Shown here: positions 16,984-25,713 of the stretch, in pieces | How the letters are laid out: each line of letters opens with the position of its first letter | Numbering within the stretch: the stretch's first letter is position 1 | Source: Merismopedia glauca CCAP 1448/3 | GTDB taxonomy: Bacteria > Cyanobacteriota > Cyanobacteriia > Cyanobacteriales > CCAP-1448 | DNA: 38,465 bases | Reading direction: 5' to 3' | Assembly (NCBI RefSeq): GCF_003003775.1 | Contig: NZ_PVWJ01000043.1 | Location: 1 to 38,465, forward strand | Made by a program: the position numbers and the translations under genes | Notes under the pieces: generated by a model | Seen by the model: the letters and a program-made list of their open reading frames with translations, nothing else | Database searches by the model: none | Told to the model about the DNA's origin: nothing

Positions 16984-17115
16984 TTAGCTAGCATGACCGT
17001 AACTAAGGTTTGGCTCGATTACTAATTCAGGATGTTCCTGATTGAGTTTTCTGAAGGTAATTTGAGGCATAGAAACAAGTGCTGTCCAACTATCCAGATT
17101 ATCCAAAACATCCAT
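16984..17115 (-). CDS. possible small protein (43 aa), unrecognised
   Basis: An ATG at 17115 opens a 43-codon frame ending with TAA at 16984-16986. The product begins MDVLDNLDSW and ends in PNLSYGHAS. The frame is open for another 17 codons upstream but without a further ATG. The balanced composition (acidic and aromatic residues, PQITFRKLNQEHPEL stretch) looks like a real peptide rather than chance. No clear Shine-Dalgarno is visible. It is the only coding candidate in the 485-base gap between gabD and the GlsB-like gene; the rest of that gap shows nothing definite. Confidence 0.35.
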   Translation of the reverse strand: MDVLDNLDSWTALVSMPQITFRKLNQEHPELVIEPNLSYGHAS

Positions 17116-17258
17116 ATCGGACTGACAACTACTGTCAGCGATACACAAACGTATCAGTTTAAACTTTTAGTAATTCCAAAGAAGTCTTAGCAAAATAAAT
17201 CAGAGACGCAGATACATCGCGTCTCTATAACGAAGATTAGATACCAAGAGGCAGGTAA

Positions 17259-17537
17259 TTAAACAGAACTGCTTCTGGTAATTAAACCCCACAGAAAAAT
17301 CGCGATCATGGCTCCAACTACAGCTACAGCGATACTTGGGATGCTCAAAGCTGCTGATGCTGCTATATTTAACCCGCCTCCACCCAAGAAGCTAAATAAA
17401 GTTCCTCCGATAAAAGCACCAACAATACCCAGAACCATCGTAGCTAGAATCCCCCCGCCTTGAGTACCAGGATAGATAGCTTTACCAATAGCCCCAGCTA
17501 TAATTCCTAAAATTGCCCAAGCGATTAAATTCCACAT
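17259..17537 (-). CDS. GlsB/YeaQ/YmgE family stress-response membrane protein
   Basis: This 92-residue protein is nearly all membrane: three hydrophobic, glycine-rich spans (about 4-24, 31-52 and 60-86). The signature GIIAGAIGKAIYPGTQGGG (residues 11-29) is typical of the transglycosylase-associated GlsB/YeaQ/YmgE family. The family is stress induced in several bacteria, but its biochemical role is unclear. A GAGGAAATA Shine-Dalgarno sits before the ATG. It is probably monocistronic. Confidence 0.85.
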   Translation of the reverse strand: MWNLIAWAILGIIAGAIGKAIYPGTQGGGILATMVLGIVGAFIGGTLFSFLGGGGLNIAASAALSIPSIAVAVVGAMIAIFLWGLITRSSSV

Positions 17538-17662
17538 GGCTATTTCCTCAACTTCTTACTTACATCAATCAATGTATCAATTAGCTAGTGTGAGTCTCTC
17601 TACCATCAGAAATAATAATGATACGTCGCAAGGATGATAGATCTAATTGTAACAATAATATC

Positions 17663-18982
17663 TTAGGTACTAAACCCCTTTCGCACTTGATTTTTATTCT
17701 TAATCTTTTGTTTATTATTTACTTCTAGAACTGCCTCTTGAAATAAATTATGCAAGTGTAAAGGTACGCTAGCAATTTCTGGTAACTGAGGATTAATTTG
17801 TTTGCCAAATTCTTCTAAAACATCGGGCAAATTGGATTTTAAGAGGAAGTTTGGGCGGTTTAATTCTTGACGCAAACTATTTTCTAATTCTGATGGATAT
17901 TTTTCAGCTAAACGCTGCCAAATATAGGCATTATATTCTGGTTTGCGTAGAGCTTCAGTGAGTAAATTGGACAAAGTGGCAGTATTATCAGAGCTTGGAT
18001 TGGCTAATAAAGACTGTAGTTGAGTATAAGTAGTTAAAAAGACTTGACCCCAACGAGGATGAGAGATTACAGTCACCTCTGATGCTTTTTTAATCTCAGG
18101 TGGTAACTGAATTTGAGGGGTCATCATTTTAGACGCTGCGGGGTTATTGAGTAACTTATTGACCGTTTTAGCATCTGTTCCCATTCCGGCTGCGGTTTCG
18201 GCAATTTCTTCAGCAGAAATTCCAGCTTCTTGAGCTAGTTCGCTTAAAGATTTTGAACTATCAATTCCGGCTGAAGCTAAGCGATTCTCGTTAATTAGAG
18301 CTTGGAATTCTGTCAGTTTTTTTTCTAATTGATAACCTGGTAAAACAATCTCATCTGTCCCAAAAAAGTCCATAAATTGTTGATGATACCACTCTACAGA
18401 TGACCAAGCAGCTTCCAATAGTTCTGGTGCATCTGCATATAGATAATCTGGATAATTTTGTTTGAAATTGCCGATCGCTACCGCTAATTTCGGTTTTCCT
18501 AACTTACCTAAAATAGTACATGAACTGGAAAATATCCAATCACTATCGGTTACTGGAGAAATAGCCGCAACTACAATTTCTCCAACTTTAATGCGACTCA
18601 ATTGCTGTTTTTCTGAGGCATTTTTTAGCTTCACAGTGTAGGGTTTTTCAGTCATCCAATTTTGCAATTGAAAGCCATCTTCTGCTGTTTCAGTGACAAC
18701 AAAGATGCCGATAATACTATTTTGCCAATTGCTGACGAGTTGGCGATCGCCCTGACTTAAATCTAGCTCACTCTCTAGAAATAACTCGATCGGAGTTTTG
18801 CCATTCACCCGACCTCGAAGTAAAAATAATAACAGAACCATCTGGGTATTAACCCCAGGAGATTGAGCTAAACGCTTCGCACTGAAAGTTTCTAGAGATA
18901 CAGCTAAGTCTCCTTCTGCTTCCAGCACAAAGTCTTCTAAAGCTTGCTTAAGTTGTTCCGATCTAGTTAAAATATCTTCCAC
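17663..18982 (-). CDS. conserved protein of unknown function
   Basis: This 439-residue soluble protein is not recognised and carries no motif I can name. It starts with GTG and has no signal peptide or membrane segments. An acidic helical N-terminus (about 1-60) is followed by a beta-rich part (about 85-175, including FVVTETAEDGFQL and VGEIVVAAISPV), a helical middle rich in Ala/Glu (about 235-285, AQEAGISAEEIAETAAGMG), and a helical C-terminal third ending in a very basic tail (NNKQKIKNKNQVRKG). Length, codon use and a single long frame make it a real gene. It stands alone between the GlsB-like and P450 genes. Confidence 0.7.
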   Translation of the reverse strand: MEDILTRSEQLKQALEDFVLEAEGDLAVSLETFSAKRLAQSPGVNTQMVLLLFLLRGRVNGKTPIELFLESELDLSQGDRQLVSNWQNSIIGIFVVTETAEDGFQLQNWMTEKPYTVKLKNASEKQQLSRIKVGEIVVAAISPVTDSDWIFSSSCTILGKLGKPKLAVAIGNFKQNYPDYLYADAPELLEAAWSSVEWYHQQFMDFFGTDEIVLPGYQLEKKLTEFQALINENRLASAGIDSSKSLSELAQEAGISAEEIAETAAGMGTDAKTVNKLLNNPAASKMMTPQIQLPPEIKKASEVTVISHPRWGQVFLTTYTQLQSLLANPSSDNTATLSNLLTEALRKPEYNAYIWQRLAEKYPSELENSLRQELNRPNFLLKSNLPDVLEEFGKQINPQLPEIASVPLHLHNLFQEAVLEVNNKQKIKNKNQVRKGFST

Positions 18983-19065
18983 AAATTAATACTTATTGAG
19001 GGTTTAATTGCCCCGCTACGGCGGAATGTTCTGGATGTGGGGTTTAAATCCCCGTTTCACCTTCT

Positions 19066-19109
19066 GTAGAGACGTAGCACTTCGACTTCGCTCAGTGCTA
19101 CGTCTCTAC
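19066..19109. repeat. palindromic repeat, 16-bp stem
   Basis: GTAGAGACGTAGCACT (19066-19081) pairs exactly with its reverse complement at 19094-19109 around a 12-base loop, TCGACTTCGCTC. It shares the AGACGTAGCACT core with the palindrome at 5359-5387. It ends 13 bases after the stop of the P450 gene (read on the minus strand) and may serve as its terminator. Confidence 0.7.
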
Positions 19110-19121
19110 GAATAAATTCGT

Positions 19122-20486
19122 TTAATCTAATCTTTTATATAGTTGAACTTGAATTCCTTGCTCTGGTCTTAGAGTAATCGAAGGTTGAGGAATAATAGGA
19201 TGGTCTTCTACCAAACTTAAGCTATATTTTTGAGCAATAGTAGCCAACAGTAACACTGCTTCCATCATCGCAAAACCTTTACCAATGCAGATGCGAGGAC
19301 CATCGCCAAACGGGATGTAAACTCCACGAGGGAGACGCTTTTCTAGATCGTTATCCCATCTTTCTGGGATAAAATCATCTGGGCGATCGAAGTATTTGGG
19401 ATGACGATGCATTACCCATTGACTGATTGTGACCACACATCCCGCCGGAATGCAATAGTTATCTAAAGTATAGTCCGTTACTGCCTCGCGACCGAAAATA
19501 GATACAGGGGGATAGAGTCGTAAAGACTCTTTGATAATTTGTTCGGTGTAGCGTAATTGAGGCAAATCTGCCACACTTGGGGAACGACCGTTAAGGACAC
19601 GGTGGATTTCTGCGATTAACTTGCGATCGCATTCGGGATTTTGCGCCAATAGCATCCACGTCCAAGATAAAGCATTAGCCGTTGTTTCGTGACCTGCTAG
19701 CATCAAAGTCGCTACTTCATCCCGCAATTGCTTATCGCTCATTGAGCTACCATCATCTTCATCTTTGGCTTGCATCAACATAGAGAGTAAATCTGTCCCT
19801 TCACCTTGATTTTGGCGCTTCTGGGCGATTAATTTGTAGATACTCTCATCCATTTTGGCGATCGCATTACGGTAACGAATATTTTCTGGTCTAGGAAACC
19901 ACTCCCACACCAAAAAGTTTTGTTTGCGCTTGCTCTCAAACCAGTTCATCGTCACATCTAGAGCATGAGCGACATCTTTGGCTTCACCTTCAGATACATC
20001 TTGGTCAAAGATGCATTTCATGACAATATTTAAAGTCAGACGCATCATATCGGCATGAATATCCAGTTTTGAGCCAGATTTCCAGCCAGAGATCATCTGT
20101 TCTGTATAATCCACCATGATTTTGCCGTAACCTGCAATCCGTTTTTGCTGAAATACAGGTTGAGCTAAGCGACGTTGACGAAACCAAGATTCTCCTTCAT
20201 TCGTGAGTAAACCTTCTCCTAATAAGGTTTTCAGCACCCGAAATCCCCGACTTTTAATAAAAGCTTCCCGATCTTTGAGGACTTGCTCAATATAGTCTGG
20301 ATTCACCAGTAAGCAAGTTGCAGTCAATCCCAGGCGTAAAGGGATGATTTCTCCATAATTATGAGCGCAGTGAGTCAAAAATCCTAAAGGATCGCGACCT
20401 AAATCTAATAAATGACCAGCAATGGTATTTCCTTCTGGAGCCTCTAATTCAAAAATATCTATAGGTTCACTAGTTTCTGTTGACAT
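19122..20486 (-). CDS. cytochrome P450 (possibly CYP110-like)
   Basis: This 454-residue P450 monooxygenase has the I-helix AGHETT motif, the K-helix ESLR (ExxR), the PERW motif and the heme-binding loop FGDGPRICIG, with Cys 400 as the heme ligand. The sequence resembles the cyanobacterial CYP110 group and the fatty-acid-oxidising families, so a fatty acid, alkane or terpenoid substrate is possible; the subfamily is a guess. There is no membrane anchor. The ATG at 20486 is chosen over a frame start at 20528 because a perfect AAGGAGG (20493-20499 on the plus strand as CCTCCTT) lies six bases before it. Electron-transfer partners are not encoded nearby. Confidence 0.93.
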   Translation of the reverse strand: MSTETSEPIDIFELEAPEGNTIAGHLLDLGRDPLGFLTHCAHNYGEIIPLRLGLTATCLLVNPDYIEQVLKDREAFIKSRGFRVLKTLLGEGLLTNEGESWFRQRRLAQPVFQQKRIAGYGKIMVDYTEQMISGWKSGSKLDIHADMMRLTLNIVMKCIFDQDVSEGEAKDVAHALDVTMNWFESKRKQNFLVWEWFPRPENIRYRNAIAKMDESIYKLIAQKRQNQGEGTDLLSMLMQAKDEDDGSSMSDKQLRDEVATLMLAGHETTANALSWTWMLLAQNPECDRKLIAEIHRVLNGRSPSVADLPQLRYTEQIIKESLRLYPPVSIFGREAVTDYTLDNYCIPAGCVVTISQWVMHRHPKYFDRPDDFIPERWDNDLEKRLPRGVYIPFGDGPRICIGKGFAMMEAVLLLATIAQKYSLSLVEDHPIIPQPSITLRPEQGIQVQLYKRLD

Positions 20487-20492
20487 AGATTT

Positions 20493-20499
20493 CCTCCTT
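20493..20499 (-). promoter_or_regulatory. strong Shine-Dalgarno of the P450 gene
   Basis: Read on the minus strand the bases are AAGGAGG, a full anti-16S match six bases from the ATG. This is unusually strong for this window and fixes the P450 start at 20486. Confidence 0.85.
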
Positions 20500-20669
20500 A
20501 TGTGTCCTAGCGCCCTAGGTAGTTGCATATTATCTTGGTGATTCGTCTTCGTAAATCCGCCTTCGGAGGTAAATTAAAGCGAATAAATCAATTATTTAGA
20601 CCCAAAGAACAAGCGATGGCGCTCTAGCACATCGTAAGCGATCGCTCTGCCGTAAAATCATCTAATAGC

Positions 20670-22724
20670 TCATTTACTCAAGTTAAACATCAAAAAAGCC
20701 CATTTATCCGCAGCTTCTTCAATCATCTTCGTAGTAGGCTTACCCGCACCGTGTCCCGCTTTGGTTTCAATCCTAATCAGAACGGGTACTTCTCCTTGAT
20801 GAGCCGCTTGCAGTGCTGCTGCAAACTTGAAACTATGAGCAGGGACCACGCGATCGTCCCTTTCTGCGGTAGTAATTAAAGTGGCTGGATATGCAGTTCC
20901 CGATTTAAGATTGTGTAAGGGTGAATAAGCGTATAAAACCGGAAATTCATCTGGATTATCTGGGGAGCCATATTCAGCCGTCCACGCCCAACCGATTGTA
21001 AACTTGTGAAAGCGCAACATATCCATTACCCCAACTGCTGGTAAAGCTGCTGCGAATAAATCGGGACGTTGAGTCATGCAAGCACCAACCAAAAGTCCGC
21101 CATTGCTACCACCAGAAATAGCTAATTTCTTGGTAGAAGTGTAACCGTTAGCTATTAGCCATTCTGCTGCACTAATAAAGTCATCAAATACGTTTTGTTT
21201 CTGAGATTTGATTCCCGCTTGATGCCATTCTTCTCCATATTCTCCCCCTCCTCTCAGGTTAGGAACTGCATACACTCCTCCCATTTCCATCCAAACCAGC
21301 AAACTGACTGAAAAACTGGGGGTTAAAGAAACATTGAAACCGCCATAACCATAAAGTAAAGTAGGGTTATTCCCCTCTAAAACTAAACCCCGTTTGTGAG
21401 TAATAAACATTGGGATTTGGGTTCCGTCTTTACTAGGATAAAAAACCTGCTTAATTTCGTAATCTTCAGGTTTGAAATCTACTTTTGGTTGGCGAAATAA
21501 AGTACTTTCCGAAGTAACTAAGTTATAGCTATAGATAGTATTTGGAGTTGTAAAACTAGTAAAACTGTAAAAAGTTTCTGTATCATGTCTCTTGCCTTTA
21601 AAGCCACCCACAGAACCAATTCCAGGTAATTCTATCTCTTTAATAAATTGCCCTGTAAGATAAAAGATTTTGACTTTACTATGAGCATCTTTAAGGTAGC
21701 TAGTCACGAATTGATGATGTAGAACGTTGACACCATCTAGAGTTTCTTCAGCTTCCGGGATAAGATCTACAAACTGGCGATCGCCCGCAATATCTATCGC
21801 TACTATTTTTCCTTTAGGTGCGTCTAAATCTGTTGTTAACCAGAATAAACTTCCCTGATTATCAATGAAACTATAACTAGCTTCAAACTCGTTAATCAAT
21901 TCGATTACTTGTCCGTTTGAATCAAATAAATCTTGGTAAAAAACTAGATTTTTAGATTCGGTTCCCCGCCAAACACTAATTATTAAATAACGACCATCAT
22001 CGGTAACACTTGCATTAAATCCCCATTCTTTTTCATCTGGGCGATGGTAGATTAATTTATCTTCAGATTGGCAAGTTCCTAATTTGTGATAGTAAAGCTT
22101 CTGGTAGTAGTTAGTATCGGCAAACTCGCTTCCCGTAGCAGGTTCATCATAACGACTGTAGTAAAAACCTGAACTATCTGGAGTCCAAGCAGCACCAGAA
22201 AACTTAATCCAATCTAATTTATCTGGTAAATCTTGTTTAGTTTCAATATCTTTAATTTGCCACTTTTGCCAGTCAGATCCGGCTGTAGATAAACCATAAG
22301 CCAGGTACTTACCATTGTCGCTAATCGATATGCCAGAAAGAGCAACAGTCCCATCTTTAGAAAGTTGATTTGCATCTAATAAAACTTCTGGCTCGCTATC
22401 TAATGAAACGAGAGTATAAAAAACACTTTGGTTTTGTAAACCATCGTTTTTAAAGTAGAAATATCTGTCACCTTCTTTCCAAGGAACGCTATATTTTTCG
22501 TAGTCCCATAATTGAGTTAATCTGTTTTGAATAGTTTTTCTAGCAGGAATTTGTTCTAGATATTTGAAAGTAATTTCGTTTTCAGCCTCTACCCATTTTT
22601 TAGTAGTTTCGGCATCTGCATCTTCCAAGGCTCGATATGGATCTGCTACTAAAGTTCCATGATAGTTATCAACTGTATCGCTGGGGGTAATAGTAGGATA
22701 ATTTATTTTTTGATTGGGGTTCAT
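20670..22724 (-). CDS. prolyl oligopeptidase (S9A serine peptidase)
   Basis: This 684-residue enzyme cleaves short peptides after proline. An N-terminal seven-bladed propeller (about 75-425) caps a C-terminal alpha/beta hydrolase. The catalytic triad is Ser 540 in SGGSNGGLL, Asp 623 in RDDRVVP and His 658 in KAGHGAGKP. The family signature NLRGGGEYGEEWHQAG is present near 490-505. No signal peptide is seen, so it is probably cytoplasmic. It is full length for the family. It is divergent from the desaturase gene, with a MITE-like element in the shared 292-base upstream region. Confidence 0.95.
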   Translation of the reverse strand: MNPNQKINYPTITPSDTVDNYHGTLVADPYRALEDADAETTKKWVEAENEITFKYLEQIPARKTIQNRLTQLWDYEKYSVPWKEGDRYFYFKNDGLQNQSVFYTLVSLDSEPEVLLDANQLSKDGTVALSGISISDNGKYLAYGLSTAGSDWQKWQIKDIETKQDLPDKLDWIKFSGAAWTPDSSGFYYSRYDEPATGSEFADTNYYQKLYYHKLGTCQSEDKLIYHRPDEKEWGFNASVTDDGRYLIISVWRGTESKNLVFYQDLFDSNGQVIELINEFEASYSFIDNQGSLFWLTTDLDAPKGKIVAIDIAGDRQFVDLIPEAEETLDGVNVLHHQFVTSYLKDAHSKVKIFYLTGQFIKEIELPGIGSVGGFKGKRHDTETFYSFTSFTTPNTIYSYNLVTSESTLFRQPKVDFKPEDYEIKQVFYPSKDGTQIPMFITHKRGLVLEGNNPTLLYGYGGFNVSLTPSFSVSLLVWMEMGGVYAVPNLRGGGEYGEEWHQAGIKSQKQNVFDDFISAAEWLIANGYTSTKKLAISGGSNGGLLVGACMTQRPDLFAAALPAVGVMDMLRFHKFTIGWAWTAEYGSPDNPDEFPVLYAYSPLHNLKSGTAYPATLITTAERDDRVVPAHSFKFAAALQAAHQGEVPVLIRIETKAGHGAGKPTTKMIEEAADKWAFLMFNLSK

Positions 22725-22800
22725 ATGTGGGAATATTGGGGGATGAGTGTTGAGCGATCGCTATTTATAAGTAGTTAAGCAGTAGTATTAGAAAATCAAT

Positions 22801-22910
22801 AGACCTCTTGCATAAATACTAGAATTTTTAGTTGAGTCAAGGAAGAAGGAAGAAGGAAGAAGTAGGAAGTAGGAAGGGATGGATTCCTCAAATACTTTTG
22901 CAATAGATCT
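22801..22910. mobile_element. MITE-like element, family B (110 bp)
   Basis: The outer 20 bases at 22801-22820 (AGACCTCTTGCATAAATACT) and the reverse complement of 22891-22910 match at 15 of 20 positions. AAT flanks both sides and may be a 3-base target duplication. Inside is a heptamer tract: three GGAAGAA (22841-22861) and two GTAGGAA (22862-22875). It lies between the divergent prolyl oligopeptidase and desaturase genes and could influence both promoters. A solo copy of its 15-base end is at 28191-28205. Confidence 0.5.
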
Positions 22911-23016
22911 AATTTTTACCCGATCTAATTGAAACCACCTATTATACTCCATCACCATATGCTGCAAAGATCCAGTATCAAGTTGCCAACCCCAGCTATC
23001 TAAAATTATCGAAACT

Positions 23017-23973
23017 ATGCTTTTGAAAAGACAGAATTATTTGCCAGTGCTATGGATTCAGCAGGGAATTAAGCTAGGGAATAGTTTTCACTATCGTCAG
23101 AAACAAAACCTGATTCACAACAGTTTGAATCTAGTAGTATTCCTAATAATTATAAGCTTTGTGGGGCTACTTCTTTGGCTGGGGACGATGATTTCCCCCT
23201 GGTTTTATCTCCCCTTGGCTGCTGTTGGATTTGGATGGTCGTACTTTATGCTGTTTATTTTAGTGGTGCATGAAGCGTCCCATAATATGTTTATTGTGGT
23301 CAAAAATCTCCAGCAAGCTAAAGCTTGGAACCGTTTTTTTGGCTGCATGGTGTGTATTCCTTTTGGGATTAACTACATTAAACATTGGGAAATTGGGCAT
23401 CAAATTCATCATATTCATCCCGTTGAGCCTCAAGATCCGCAAAATTGCCCCGAAACTATTTATACAGGCAAAAAGTTATTTAAATATCTAGCAAAAGTCC
23501 TCTTGATTCCTGGTTACGCCATTTTACGTATAGATTATGCCTGTTCCGCAGAGCAAGAGTATGGTAGTAATTGGTGGTTAACGATTAGTTCGGGGTTTAT
23601 TTGGATATTGTCACTAAGTTTAGAGACAATTTATTTAAATTGGCAAGTTGCAGTAGCAGCTTTTTTAGGTATCCAAGTCCTAGTAGTATTTAATACCTTA
23701 AAAATAACTATCGAACATGGTGGTGAAATTGGTCGAAGAGATAATTTCTGTTTGCGCTCTTGTAGTTCCTTTTTCCTGTTAAGAAGATTATTAATGCCCT
23801 TTAATATTTCGCTGCATTTCGAGCATCATCTTAATTATTGCGTTCCTTGGTACGATTTGATGAATTATCATCTTCAACTGAAAACAATCGTACCTGTTGA
23901 ATTTCAGGCAGATATTTTCAAATTTAACGGACAAGTATGGCAGCAAATTAATTCTAGGTCATGTAATGAGTAA
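23017..23973 (+). CDS. fatty acid desaturase-type membrane di-iron enzyme
   Basis: This 318-residue membrane enzyme has the three histidine boxes of fatty acid desaturases/hydroxylases: HEASH (85-89), HQIHH (128-132) and HFEHH (267-271), plus His 234 in the EHGG stretch. Two pairs of hydrophobic segments (about 38-82 and 188-232) fit the family's four-helix fold. It starts a four-gene operon and overlaps the next gene by eight bases, which implies translational coupling. The partners (SDR, CdsA-like, PssA-like) suggest that it acts on a phospholipid or its acyl/alkyl chain. Plasmanyl-lipid desaturation is an attractive but unproven option, since the sequence does not match the known TMEM189/CarF plasmalogen desaturase. 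Confidence 0.82.
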   Translation: MLLKRQNYLPVLWIQQGIKLGNSFHYRQKQNLIHNSLNLVVFLIIISFVGLLLWLGTMISPWFYLPLAAVGFGWSYFMLFILVVHEASHNMFIVVKNLQQAKAWNRFFGCMVCIPFGINYIKHWEIGHQIHHIHPVEPQDPQNCPETIYTGKKLFKYLAKVLLIPGYAILRIDYACSAEQEYGSNWWLTISSGFIWILSLSLETIYLNWQVAVAAFLGIQVLVVFNTLKITIEHGGEIGRRDNFCLRSCSSFFLLRRLLMPFNISLHFEHHLNYCVPWYDLMNYHLQLKTIVPVEFQADIFKFNGQVWQQINSRSCNE

Positions 23974-24778
23974 ATTTAGCGAGCGAGTCGTCTTAATTAC
24001 AGGAGCATCTGCGGGGATTGGTGCTGCTTTAGCGCAGGAATTTGCGTCGGAAGGAGCGAATTTAGTGTTATTCGCCAGACGAATCGAGAAATTAAAAGAG
24101 ATCGCTCATAGTATCGATCCTACTGGTGCAAGGGTACTTTATCTTACCTGTGATGTCACTAAAGATGGAGAGCTAGAAAAAGCTGTAGAATTAGCTCGTG
24201 CTAAGTTTGGCAAGATTGACATTGCGATCGCCAATGCTGGTTGGTCTGTGAAAGGTAAGCTGGAAGAGCTAAGTTTAGCTGATTATCGCCGTCAATGGGA
24301 AACCAATGTATTTGGGGTACTCCGTACTGTTTACGCCACATTAGAGGATCTTAAGCAAACTCAAGGCAGATTGGTGATTATTAGTAGCGTTAAAAGTTAT
24401 ATTGCTTTGGCTGGAGATTCTCCCTACAGCATGAGTAAATTTGCCCTGAAAGCCTTGTGTCAGTCTTTATCTAGAGAATTAACCCCCTACGGAATTTCTG
24501 TCACTCACGTCTGTCCTGCTTACGTCGGGACTGAAATTCGACGGATAGATAATCAAGGGAATTTTCAGCCAGATTGGTCAGATCCAATTTCTCCTCGATT
24601 AATTAAAAGCACCGAACAAACCGCAAAGGAGATTGTTAAAGCAGTTTATCGACGACAAACAGAACAGGTACTGACTGTTTACGGCAAATTTATAGTTTTA
24701 GCTCAACGTCATTTACCCTGGCTGCTGTCGTGGTTAATTTCGAGGTGGCAAATTAAGGTAGTGGCTAAATCGAATTGA
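23966..24778 (+). CDS. short-chain dehydrogenase/reductase, possible acyl/alkyl-DHAP reductase
   Basis: This 270-residue classical SDR has the cofactor motif TGASAGIG (12-19), NAG (90-92), the catalytic Ser 140/141 and Tyr 154-xxx-Lys 158. Basic residues after the second strand (ARRIEK, 37-42) favour NADPH. The C-terminal 25 residues (RHLPWLLSWLISRWQ) are hydrophobic and could anchor it to the membrane. The ATG at 23966 is chosen: it overlaps the desaturase stop by eight bases, whereas the longer frame to 23897 would run deep into that gene. By context it may reduce alkyl- or acyl-dihydroxyacetone phosphate, the job done in animals by an SDR (DHRS7B/PexRAP). That substrate is inference. Confidence 0.85.
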   Translation: MSKFSERVVLITGASAGIGAALAQEFASEGANLVLFARRIEKLKEIAHSIDPTGARVLYLTCDVTKDGELEKAVELARAKFGKIDIAIANAGWSVKGKLEELSLADYRRQWETNVFGVLRTVYATLEDLKQTQGRLVIISSVKSYIALAGDSPYSMSKFALKALCQSLSRELTPYGISVTHVCPAYVGTEIRRIDNQGNFQPDWSDPISPRLIKSTEQTAKEIVKAVYRRQTEQVLTVYGKFIVLAQRHLPWLLSWLISRWQIKVVAKSN

Positions 24779-24787
24779 GACTAATTT

Positions 24788-25693
24788 ATGGCGATCAATC
24801 CTCTATTATGGCGTATTATGCCAATTTTTGCCAGTGCAGTAGCATTGTCAGTTTTTTTATCATCGATTATTAGTATTCTATATCGCGATCGCCCTGAAAA
24901 GGTAATTAATACTTGGCTGAAGCTAGGAATATTATTAGGTTTAATTTTACTTTTAATCGGTACGGGGAGTTTAGGAAAGTGGGGATTTTTGCCGATTGCT
25001 TTATTTTTGGCTTACTGGGGATGGCGAGAATTATTAGGGTGTATTGAGGTTAAATACGGAGAGATTTTACATTCGACTCTCATCATTTTCCTTGGTACTT
25101 TTGGGATTTTAGGAGGACTGGAGGGTAATAGTTTAACTGCTTTTTTGGGAATTGCGATCGCTGCTTGGTTAGCGGTTACTTTACCAATGCTAATTCAGCG
25201 TCAACCCACATCTATGCACGGTGTTTTAGGGACTTCTTTTGGCATGATATTTATTACTATGCCCTTGGCTTTATTGCTAAATTTACTGACTAATAATTAT
25301 AGTCAATTTAGTTTCCTGATTTTGTTAGTGATGACTAATGATGGTTTCTCTCAAGGCTTTGGTTTGCTAGGGGGAAAAAAGCCTTTAATTCCTAGTATTA
25401 GTCCTGGTAAAACTTGGGTGGGAAGTGGAGGCGGTTTGCTAGCTTGTTTGATCGTTGGTTATCTGTTACGATTTCTGGTTCCAGAATGGCAATTGTGGCA
25501 AGCTATCTTAGTCGCTGGAATAATTTCTTTGATGTCTTTGTGCGGCGACTTAATTGCTTCTTCTCTCAAGCGAGAAGCGGGAATCAAAGACTTTGGTAAT
25601 GTTCTGGCTGTGACTGGTGGAATTCTCGATAAGTTTGATAGTTTGCTGTTTGCAACTCCTGTCTTTTATATTATCGCTCATTATCTTAAATAA
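24788..25693 (+). CDS. CdsA-like phosphatidate cytidylyltransferase paralogue
   Basis: This 301-residue protein with about eight membrane segments resembles CDP-diacylglycerol synthase. It has SPGKTW (205-210, SPKKTWEG in CdsA), GDLIASSLKR (253-262), Lys-Asp at 267-268, and GGILDKFD (277-284). The last is the CdsA signature, with the usual PGHGG and DR relaxed to AVTGG and DK; the metal-binding Asp 281 and Asp 284 remain. It would activate phosphatidate, or its alkyl analogue, with CTP. It begins nine bases after the SDR stop and is followed by a CDP-alcohol phosphatidyltransferase, the enzyme that uses its product. The divergent signature suggests a special-purpose paralogue rather than the housekeeping CdsA. 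Confidence 0.85.
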   Translation: MAINPLLWRIMPIFASAVALSVFLSSIISILYRDRPEKVINTWLKLGILLGLILLLIGTGSLGKWGFLPIALFLAYWGWRELLGCIEVKYGEILHSTLIIFLGTFGILGGLEGNSLTAFLGIAIAAWLAVTLPMLIQRQPTSMHGVLGTSFGMIFITMPLALLLNLLTNNYSQFSFLILLVMTNDGFSQGFGLLGGKKPLIPSISPGKTWVGSGGGLLACLIVGYLLRFLVPEWQLWQAILVAGIISLMSLCGDLIASSLKREAGIKDFGNVLAVTGGILDKFDSLLFATPVFYIIAHYLK

Positions 25694-25713
25694 TTAATCA
25701 TCTGAAAACAAGT

